Below, piece by piece: positions 1-5,062 of a stretch of 7,260 nucleotides of DNA. The notes below the pieces were generated by a model. The model made no database searches. It was not told the DNA's origin and saw only the letters and a program-made list of their open reading frames with translations. The position numbers and the translations under genes are program-made. This DNA is from Anaerolineaceae bacterium UBA4081 (lineage in GTDB: Bacteria > Chloroflexota > Anaerolineae > Anaerolineales > Anaerolineaceae). The stretch's first letter is position 1, and every line of letters starts with the position of its first letter. The stretch is from the NCBI GenBank assembly GCA_002383615.1, contig DFYN01000050.1, positions 4,514-11,773 of the forward strand, written 5' to 3'.

Positions 1-915
1 ACAGGCGTATTACAGCGCGTTACAGCGCAAGTGCAGGCGCTGGATGGCGTCAGTTTTACCATTAAGCGGGGTGAAACACTGGGCATGGTGGGGGAATCAG
101 GCTGTGGCAAGACAACCGTCGGGCGAACCATGCTGCGCTTGATTGAGCCCACTGGTGGTGAAGTGCTGCTGAACGGCACCAATGTGTTCACGCTCAAGGG
201 CGAGCAACTGAAAGCCATGCGCCGCAATATGCAAATTATATTCCAGGACCCTTATGCTTCACTGGACCCGCGCGTGCCGATTGTGGAAAGTGTCCTGGAA
301 GGGTTGCGCATCCACAGGCTGGGCAGCCAGGATGAAATGTATAAGATGGCGTTGGACGCCCTTCTAACGGTGGGGTTGGAAGAGTACCATGCCCGGCGCT
401 ACCCACACGAGTTTAGCGGAGGACAACGGCAGCGCATTGGTATTGCCCGCGCCCTGGCATTGCGTCCAGATTTCATTGTGTGCGACGAGCCTGTTTCTGC
501 GCTGGATGTCTCCATCCAATCCCAGGTGTTAAACCTGTTGAAAGACCTTCAGTCGGAATTTGGATTAACCTATTTATTCATTGCCCATAACTTGAGCGTG
601 GTGGAGCATATCTCAGACCGCGTGGCAGTCATGTATTTGGGGAAGATGGTGGAACTGACTGGACGCGATGAGTTATTCAAAAATCCATTGCATCCTTACA
701 CTAGAGCGCTCATGTCCGCAATTCCTGTGCCGGACCCCAAACTTAAGCGCGAACGCATCATCCTCAAAGGAGATGTTCCCAGCCCGCTGCACCCACCCAA
801 AGGTTGCCGATTCCACCCACGCTGCCCCGTAGCAATAGAGCGATGCAGCCAGGAAGAACCAGAATTCAAAGAAGTGGTGCCGGGTCACTCGGTCGCGTGC
901 TGGTTGGCTGAATAG
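1..915 (+). CDS. Oligo/dipeptide ABC transporter ATP-binding protein, DppF/OppF type (5' partial)
   Basis: This ATPase subunit would power import of peptides, or related solutes such as nickel or sugars, through an inner-membrane ABC transporter. The frame is open to the left edge (codons read TGVLQRVTAQVQALDGVSF), so the GTG at 31 is internal and the true start lies upstream; 304 residues are visible. In visible-residue numbers: Walker A GESGCGKT 31-38, Q-loop FQDPYASLDP 81-90 (the extended form typical of the DppF/OppF branch), signature FSGGQRQR 138-145, Walker B FIVCDEP 158-164, D-loop SALD, switch His 196. After the nucleotide domain comes the oligo_HPY tail with PLHPYT and four cysteines near 269, 275, 282 and 300. 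The family usually has about 320-340 residues, so only a few dozen are missing. A DppD partner and permeases would be expected upstream. Substrate cannot be read from the ATPase. The family call is firm; DppF versus OppF is not. Confidence 0.95.
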   Translation, partial: TGVLQRVTAQVQALDGVSFTIKRGETLGMVGESGCGKTTVGRTMLRLIEPTGGEVLLNGTNVFTLKGEQLKAMRRNMQIIFQDPYASLDPRVPIVESVLEGLRIHRLGSQDEMYKMALDALLTVGLEEYHARRYPHEFSGGQRQRIGIARALALRPDFIVCDEPVSALDVSIQSQVLNLLKDLQSEFGLTYLFIAHNLSVVEHISDRVAVMYLGKMVELTGRDELFKNPLHPYTRALMSAIPVPDPKLKRERIILKGDVPSPLHPPKGCRFHPRCPVAIERCSQEEPEFKEVVPGHSVACWLAE

Positions 916-973
916 GGCGATTGAGCATCCAAGAAAAGTTGCTATTAGCATAAGGGAATATAAACAGAAACTT

Positions 974-1984
974 ATGGCATGGGACGTGTTGGGACACGAA
1001 TGGGCTGAATCCCTGCTGCGCGAACATATCCAGCGCGGACAGGTGCGTCAGGCATACCTGTTTGTCGGGGCAAGCGGCGTAGGCAGGCGCACCCTGGCAA
1101 CCCGCTTTGTGCAGGCTTTATACTGCCCGCAGGCTAAGACAACCGGTGACCCGTGCCGGGTATGTCCGGTCTGCCTGCAGGTGGAGAAAGCGCAGCACCC
1201 GGACTTGTTCCCGGTGGCTGCCGAGCAGGAGGGTGGTGAATTACGCATCGACGCCATTCGGGAGCTGCAGCACAGCCTGTCGCTTAGTCCATACATGGCT
1301 GACCGTAAAGTGGGGCTGCTGTTGCGTTTTGAAGAAGCCAACCAGAACGCGCAAAATGCGCTCTTGAAAACCCTCGAAGATACACCCGGGCGGGCGATGC
1401 TGCTGCTGACGGCGGCGAGCGCTGAAGCGGTGTTGCCGACCATCGCCAGCCGCTGTGAGGTGCTGCGCCTGCGACCCATGGCAGTGAGCGATGCCACCCG
1501 CTACCTGGTTGACCAGTTTCACCTCCCGCAAGAGGAAGCGGACTTACTGGCGCATGTAACGGGTGGACGGCTGGGGGCGGCGTTACGCCTGCATGCTGAA
1601 CCGGAGCGGCTGGAACAGCGAACCGAGTGGCTGGGGGATTTGTTCACGTTGTTGGGCAATTCCCTGCGCGAGCGATTCGCCTACGCGGAAAATGCGGTCC
1701 GGTCGCGTGGCAAGGGCGACCGGGGTCAGGCGAGGGAGAACTTGCGCGGTATTTTGCAGACCTGGCTTTCGCTGTGGCGGGATGTTTTGCTTTACTCAGC
1801 AGGCGCAAGCGCACCCTTGACCAACCCGGATGTGGCGGATGAAATCCGGCAAATTGCCGCTGTTGTGACGCTGGATGAAGCGCGCCGACAGGCTGCCGTA
1901 CTTGAGAAAAGCCTGCTGCGGCTGCGTTCTGCCAATTTACAACTTTTGTTGGAGAATCTGCTTTTAGATTTGCCCCGAATTTAG
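974..1984 (+). CDS. holB: DNA polymerase III subunit delta' (clamp loader)
   Basis: Delta' is the stator subunit of the clamp loader that opens and places the beta clamp on primed DNA; it is a cytosolic AAA+ protein that normally does not hydrolyse ATP. The 336 residues fit the family. The N-terminus (GHEWAESLL, then QAYLFVGASGVGRRT) matches, with a Walker A-like loop at 32-40 in which the usual Lys is Arg. A zinc module follows (Cys 51, 61, 64, 67). The Walker B region has EEA at 120-122 instead of DEA, followed by NALLKTLED. The SRC motif (159-161) carrying the arginine finger is intact. These changes fit a delta' stator rather than the DnaX motor subunit, which also has a longer C-terminus. 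ATG 974 is chosen because the protein begins there as in homologues; the upstream AAGGGA is about 17 bases away, so the ribosome site is weak. The gene lies 58 bases after the transporter ATPase with no clear terminator between, so read-through is possible although the functions are unrelated. Confidence 0.93.
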   Translation: MAWDVLGHEWAESLLREHIQRGQVRQAYLFVGASGVGRRTLATRFVQALYCPQAKTTGDPCRVCPVCLQVEKAQHPDLFPVAAEQEGGELRIDAIRELQHSLSLSPYMADRKVGLLLRFEEANQNAQNALLKTLEDTPGRAMLLLTAASAEAVLPTIASRCEVLRLRPMAVSDATRYLVDQFHLPQEEADLLAHVTGGRLGAALRLHAEPERLEQRTEWLGDLFTLLGNSLRERFAYAENAVRSRGKGDRGQARENLRGILQTWLSLWRDVLLYSAGASAPLTNPDVADEIRQIAAVVTLDEARRQAAVLEKSLLRLRSANLQLLLENLLLDLPRI

Positions 1985-2028
1985 TCAGCAATGCCTTTGT
2001 GAAATGAACATGGAAAGTGGACAGTAAA

Positions 2029-2066
2029 GAGGTCACTTCTGGTTTGAATGACCTTATTATTTCTTT
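2029..2066. terminator. Possible weak bidirectional terminator between convergent genes
   Basis: A hairpin with arms AGGTCA (2030-2035) and TGACCT (2049-2054), plus one outer G-U pair, has a 13-base loop. It is followed on the plus strand by a T-rich run (TATTATTTCTTT). On the minus strand the same stem is followed by CTCTTTACTG. It lies in the gap between holB and the convergent transporter ATPase gene, where both transcripts should end. The stem is short and AT-rich at its base, so termination would be inefficient. A second small stem (CTTTGAT/ATCAAGG, 2063-2079, loop GAA) overlaps the T-rich run and has no T tract of its own. Confidence 0.35.
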
Positions 2067-2091
2067 GATGAAATCAAGGAGAGCGTATTGG

Positions 2092-2847
2092 CTAACTAAT
2101 GGCTTGACGCAGTTGGCGCGCTAGTGCGCCAAACTCGGCTGTGTAGCGGACAGACTCTTCACGCGGTCGCGGCAGGGGTACATCCATTTCGAGGGCGATT
2201 TTTCCCGGGCGGGAGGTCAGGACAATCACCCGGTCTGCCAGCAATAGCGCTTCTGAGATGCTGTGAGTGACCATCAGCACTGCAGAGCGGCGAGCCTGCC
2301 AAATCCGCAGCAGTTCAGCGCCCATCCGGTCGCGGGTCAGGGCGTCCAGCGAGCCAAACGGCTCATCCAGCAGCAAGATATCTGGTTCTTGAATCAACGC
2401 GCGTGCCAGCGCCACGCGCTGCGCCATGCCGCCACTTAATCCATGCGGGTAGGCATCTTCGAACCCATGTAACCCCACCAGGTCAATCAAATCATCCGTG
2501 CGAGTTTGGATGGATGCGGAGGGTTCGCCACACAACTCCAGCGGTAAGGCAATATTCTGCCGGACGGTGCGCCAGGGCATTAAGTTGGCTTGTTGAAATA
2601 CCATCCCAATCTTGATTTGTGGGTCGGTTCCCGAAATGGTGATTGCACCTGGCGGGACAGGTATCAACCCGGCGATCGCCCGCAGCAGGGTGCTTTTTCC
2701 GCTGCCGGAAGGACCCAAAACGCACACAAAATCCCGGGCGCCAACTTCCAGAGAGACATCATCGAGAGCATCCAGTTCACCGTGACTGTCGGTGTAGGTG
2801 ACGCTCAGATGGGAAACTTGCAGCCTTTCCTCAGAGCTGGGTGGCAT
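2092..2847 (-). CDS. ABC transporter ATP-binding protein, probable riboflavin importer subunit
   Basis: Cytosolic ATPase of the nitrate/sulfonate/taurine/pyrimidine (SsuB/TauB/ThiZ-like) class; from its operon it should power the RibX-RibY riboflavin importer. All ATPase motifs are present in 251 residues: Walker A GPSGSGKS 45-52, Q-loop FQQANLMPW 84-92, signature LSGGMAQR 137-144, Walker B ILLLDEP 157-163, D-loop SLD 166-168, switch His 195. Near the C-terminus SRPGKI (212-217) is typical of this class. The start ATG shares its A with the TGA stop of ribY (TGATG on the minus strand), and GGAG lies 5 bases before it, so translation is likely coupled and the start is firm. The stop is TAG at 2094-2092. 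It is the last gene of the FMN-riboswitch operon. By sequence alone it would be labelled an aliphatic sulfonate or taurine ATPase; the leader RNA is the reason to prefer riboflavin. No accepted gene symbol is known to me for this subunit. Confidence 0.93.
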   Translation of the reverse strand: MPPSSEERLQVSHLSVTYTDSHGELDALDDVSLEVGARDFVCVLGPSGSGKSTLLRAIAGLIPVPPGAITISGTDPQIKIGMVFQQANLMPWRTVRQNIALPLELCGEPSASIQTRTDDLIDLVGLHGFEDAYPHGLSGGMAQRVALARALIQEPDILLLDEPFGSLDALTRDRMGAELLRIWQARRSAVLMVTHSISEALLLADRVIVLTSRPGKIALEMDVPLPRPREESVRYTAEFGALARQLRQAIS

Positions 2848-3827
2848 CAGGGCTCCGGGATAAACTGATTGGTGAACGCTTCATCCAGAGCAAGGGGTGC
2901 CTTCAGCAAATTCATCCGCAGCAGGATGTCTTGCATGTTAGCCCAGCTTTCTGGTTGTGAGTAGCCCATGCGGTCTGCTTGCCAGAGGGCGATAGAGGTT
3001 TTCAGCACTTCCTTTTGTACGACTTCGTCTGCCTGAGCCAGGTTTTCGATAAATTTCTTGCTTATGTCATAGGCTTCATCCGGATTTGCGCTGGTGTAAA
3101 CCAAGCCCTTTAAAAGCGCAGTAACCATGTTTTGGACCAGGTCTGGGTTGTCCTGCAGCGTTTGTTCATTGGTAACCAGTCCATTTGCCACCAATGAGAG
3201 GTAATCTGATGTCCGCATGGTGGTTACGTCATAACCCTGCGCGGTTAATTGAATGGGTTCGTTGGCTATATACGAGACCACCGCATCCACCCGGTCGGTG
3301 GCAAGCGCTTCCACCTGGGTGAAGCCGATGGAATCGAGGAAAACGTCATCATCTGTCAACCCACCCGCAAAAAGCAGGGCTTCTAGTCCTATGTATGAAG
3401 CGCCATACGTACCTGGCAGTCCGATATGCTTTCCCTGAAGGTCAGATATTGTTTGGATGCCGGATGAATTTTTGTAGGTGACCCCGACCGGGTATTGCTG
3501 ATACCATGCCATCACATATACGACTGGCAGTTGTTGAGCGCGTCCGAGCAAGATCTGCTCGCCGGAAACGATGGCAAACTGCAATTGGTTTGCGCCTAAA
3601 AGGGCGACGGAGTCCGTTTCCATGTTGTAGTCGAGGACGACATCCAAGCCTGCTTCTTTGAAGTAACCTTTGTCGATTGCGACATATAACGGCGCGAATT
3701 GGATGTTGGGAATGTACCCCACCGGCAGGCGGATAGGCGTCAATTCTGGTGTTGGCTGTGCCTGCACGCAGCCTGAACTCAGCAGGACAAGGACCAGGAT
3801 AAGGTTGGAAATGATAACGCGTTTCAT
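2847..3827 (-). CDS. ribY: Riboflavin-binding lipoprotein of ABC transporter (RibY-like, NMT1/THI5 fold)
   Basis: Extracytoplasmic solute receptor that should capture riboflavin and deliver it to the RibX permease. The 326-residue product has a lipoprotein signal: MKR, a hydrophobic stretch to residue 17, then SSGC with Cys 20 as the lipid anchor. Position -3 is Ser rather than the usual Leu, so the lipobox is slightly off consensus. The mature part is an NMT1/THI5-like type II binding fold: PVGYIPNIQFAPLYVA at 35-50, KGYFKEAGLDV at 53-63, GEQILLGRAQ at 89-98, and LQGKHIGLPGTYG at 130-142. This is the family of ThiY and of Chloroflexus RibY. ATG 3827 is preceded by GAGG seven bases upstream and overlaps the ribX stop by 4 bases (ATGA), so the start is firm. 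Ligand assignment rests on the FMN riboswitch and family placement; a thiamine-precursor receptor is the main alternative by fold alone. Confidence 0.85.
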   Translation of the reverse strand: MKRVIISNLILVLVLLSSGCVQAQPTPELTPIRLPVGYIPNIQFAPLYVAIDKGYFKEAGLDVVLDYNMETDSVALLGANQLQFAIVSGEQILLGRAQQLPVVYVMAWYQQYPVGVTYKNSSGIQTISDLQGKHIGLPGTYGASYIGLEALLFAGGLTDDDVFLDSIGFTQVEALATDRVDAVVSYIANEPIQLTAQGYDVTTMRTSDYLSLVANGLVTNEQTLQDNPDLVQNMVTALLKGLVYTSANPDEAYDISKKFIENLAQADEVVQKEVLKTSIALWQADRMGYSQPESWANMQDILLRMNLLKAPLALDEAFTNQFIPEP

Positions 3828-4630
3828 TTATTTACCTCATGTATTGAGTCTGGGTCATTGGATTGCCACCGCAACCACTGGCTTTCAAGAACGGTCACAC
3901 TGCCATACAGGACAATAGCCATCAGGATGAGGGTCAGCACCACCACGAAAACCAGGGCAGTATCGTATTGTCCGCGGGCAACATTGATCAAGAACCCCAA
4001 TCCCTGGTTAGCCCCCACAAACTCACCCACCACTGCGCCAATGACGGATAACGTGGCACCGATGCGCAAGCCACCTAATAAAACGGGTAAGGCTGCGGGC
4101 AGCTCCAAATACCGTAACGTTTGCCGGCGGGTGGCATGTAAAGACCGCATCAAGTCACGCAGGTCTTCAGGCACAGCCCTTAAACCCACAACTGTATTGA
4201 CCAGGACAGGAAAAAAGACAATCAGGGAGCAGATGAGCACTTTGCTGAACATTCCAGGACCAAACCAGATGACCAGTAGAGGCGCAATGGCTACGATCGG
4301 GATCGCCTGACTGGCAACCAGGTATGGCGCAAGGACGCGTTCCAGCAAGCGGGATTTTGCCAGGAAATAGCCAAGCAATGAGGCTAACCCGGCGCCAAAA
4401 AACAGTCCCAACAGGACTTCCAGCAGGGTGACCAGGCTGTGGCGGATAAGCGAGCCATCCGCGAGGGCTTTAAGCAAGCGTTGGGCGGTCAGCAGGGGCG
4501 GTGGCAAGATGAAGGTCGGCAAACCTGAAGACGCAAACTGCCAGACAGCCAGCCCAAAAACCAGCGAGCCAAGCAGCAGCCAGATGCGTCCCCTTTTTAG
4601 TTTTGACCTAATGACCTGGTTGTAATCCAA
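3824..4630 (-). CDS. ribX: Riboflavin ABC transporter permease (RibX-like)
   Basis: Membrane channel subunit of the importer, binding-protein-dependent transport family (SsuC/TauC/ThiX relatives). The 268 residues contain about six hydrophobic helices: roughly 16-34, 65-90, 100-123, 129-150, 189-206 and 225-247. The cytoplasmic coupling loop that meets the ATPase is at about 157-191, ending in LELPAALPVLLGGLRIG. In that loop the conserved Gly of the EAA motif (usually SLGAS) is His 165 (SLHAT), which is unusual. The start is TTG at 4630: an in-frame TGA lies nine bases upstream, no ATG or GTG follows nearby, and GAGGG sits three bases before the TTG. It is the first gene after the FMN riboswitch and overlaps ribY by 4 bases. 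The permease call is firm; riboflavin as substrate is inferred from the leader and the resemblance to Chloroflexus RibXY. Confidence 0.87.
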   Translation of the reverse strand: MDYNQVIRSKLKRGRIWLLLGSLVFGLAVWQFASSGLPTFILPPPLLTAQRLLKALADGSLIRHSLVTLLEVLLGLFFGAGLASLLGYFLAKSRLLERVLAPYLVASQAIPIVAIAPLLVIWFGPGMFSKVLICSLIVFFPVLVNTVVGLRAVPEDLRDLMRSLHATRRQTLRYLELPAALPVLLGGLRIGATLSVIGAVVGEFVGANQGLGFLINVARGQYDTALVFVVVLTLILMAIVLYGSVTVLESQWLRWQSNDPDSIHEVNK

Positions 4631-4638
4631 GCGCCCTC
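4628..4638 (-). promoter_or_regulatory. Ribosome binding site and TTG start of ribX
   Basis: On the minus strand GAGGG (4638-4634), then CGC, then TTG. The in-frame TGA just upstream and the lack of any other early start codon make this the only plausible initiation site. The short spacing and TTG codon suggest modest translation. The site directly follows the T-rich end of the leader terminator. Confidence 0.7.
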
Positions 4639-4672
4639 AACAAGAAACCCCAAGATGATGATCTCGGGGCGC
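4631..4672 (-). promoter_or_regulatory. Possible helix hiding the ribX ribosome binding site
   Basis: On the minus strand GCGCCC (4672-4667) is perfectly complementary to GGGCGC (4636-4631), which contains the GGG of the ribX Shine-Dalgarno sequence. The left arm shares three C residues with the terminator stem, so the two helices exclude each other. Formed in a read-through transcript, this helix would block initiation. It is seen as complementarity only; whether it forms is inference. Confidence 0.4.
4638..4669 (-). terminator. Intrinsic terminator of the FMN riboswitch
   Basis: On the minus strand CCCCGAGAT (4669-4661), loop CATC, then ATCTTGGGG (4656-4648): a 9-base-pair stem with one G-U pair. 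The T-rich run TTTCTTGTT follows. It lies 34 bases after the aptamer and just before the ribX ribosome site, the expected place for an expression platform that stops transcription when FMN is bound. A 7-base element of the aptamer core (minus-strand TCGGGGC, 4807-4801) is complementary to its 5' arm (GCCCCGA, 4670-4664) and could serve as antiterminator. Confidence 0.8.
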
Positions 4673-4702
4673 ATGAATCAAGCCAAAGTGGCAGAATAAA
4701 AC

Positions 4703-4811
4703 CTCTTCTTTTATCCGGACTTTACCGTCGCCCCTGGAATTTCACCAAGTCTGCGTTTGTGCGCTCGTGGGGTATCACCACCGGTCAGGAATTACACCTT
4801 GCCCCGAAGAG
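4703..4811 (-). promoter_or_regulatory. FMN riboswitch aptamer (RFN element)
   Basis: The RNA read from the minus strand binds flavin mononucleotide and controls the ribXY operon downstream. Conserved RFN blocks occur in order: P1 arm CTCTTC (4811-4806), core GGGGC, GGTGTAATTCC, GACCGGTGG, CCCCACGAGCG, then CAGACTTGGTGAAATTCC, GACGGTAAAGTCCGGAT, and the closing P1 arm GAAGAG (4708-4703). The length of about 109 bases is at the compact end for the class. P1 pairs perfectly over six bases. The predicted transcript start lies only about 13 bases upstream of P1, so the leader consists of little besides the switch. With a terminator downstream, the expected effect is off when FMN is high. Confidence 0.96.
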
Positions 4812-4830
4812 TTGTATAGGATTTCACAAT

Positions 4831-4859
4831 AGTATAGCCTGAAGAATGGCGAACGTCAA
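4831..4859 (-). promoter_or_regulatory. Sigma70-type promoter of the riboswitch-ribXY operon
   Basis: On the minus strand TTGACG (4859-4854) and TATACT (4836-4831) are separated by exactly 17 bases. Each hexamer matches consensus at five of six positions. The transcript would start near 4824, shortly before the aptamer. Confidence 0.75.
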
Positions 4860-4861
4860 GT

Positions 4862-5000
4862 TAGTTGGTGGGGAGGTGTTGTGCGGGAATCGGTCAAATT
4901 ACTGGGTCAGCCCGCCCCTGACCCTACCCCTCGAGGTGCACTTGGGGTGTTGACTCCGCGACCCTCTGCCCACAAGCGTCTGCTGCTTACGGGGAGCGGG
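4862..5000. other. GC-rich non-coding stretch with short palindromes
   Basis: This stretch upstream of the operon promoter and beyond the channel gene's stop encodes nothing convincing. It contains GGGTCAG/CTGACCC (4904-4910 and 4918-4924, loop CCCGCCC), ACCCC/GGGGT (4926-4930 and 4944-4948), and the palindrome CCTCGAGG (4929-4936). None is followed by a T run, so classical termination is not supported. It differs in composition from the AT-rich promoters nearby. It may be a decayed dispersed repeat or the 3' end of the channel transcript; the sequence does not decide. Confidence 0.4.
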
Positions 5001-5046
5001 CAAATCGTATGAAAGGCAGTCTACTTGTGTATGGCTGCTTTTTGTC

Positions 5047-5062
5047 CTTTGTGCCTTTGTGC
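5047..5062. repeat. Two tandem copies of an 8-base unit (CTTTGTGC)
   Basis: CTTTGTGC occurs twice without a gap at 5047-5054 and 5055-5062, preceded by a diverged copy (CTTTTTGTC, 5038-5046). On the minus strand it reads GCACAAAG and lies directly after the TAA of the channel gene. Short tracts of this kind give spurious lysine/glycine-rich ORFs in some genomes, and the overlapping minus-strand frame here (4987-5280) is of that kind. Confidence 0.6.

Noticed and set aside
31..915. GTG at 31 as the start of the peptide transporter ATPase
   Set aside because: The frame is open to base 1 and the preceding residues match the normal N-terminal region of the family, so the gene is simply cut by the window edge.
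916..973. Promoter for holB (TTGAGC at 921 with TATTAG at 943)
   Set aside because: Only four of six matches in each hexamer with a 16-base spacer; too weak to call in a short gap.
3858..4310. 150-residue plus-strand reading frame opposite the permease
   Set aside because: It is a shadow of ribX with no ribosome site or recognisable domain.
2092..4630. Taurine/sulfonate or thiamine-precursor transporter (SsuABC, TauABC, ThiXYZ)
   Set aside because: The protein families fit, but the leader is an FMN riboswitch with no TPP-element features, which points to flavin.
4703..4811. TPP or cobalamin riboswitch
   Set aside because: The conserved blocks (GGTGAAATTCC, GACGGTAAAGTCCGGAT, GACCGG) are those of the FMN element.
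4904..4924. GGGTCAG/CTGACCC hairpin as an intrinsic terminator
   Set aside because: No T run follows the stem on either strand.
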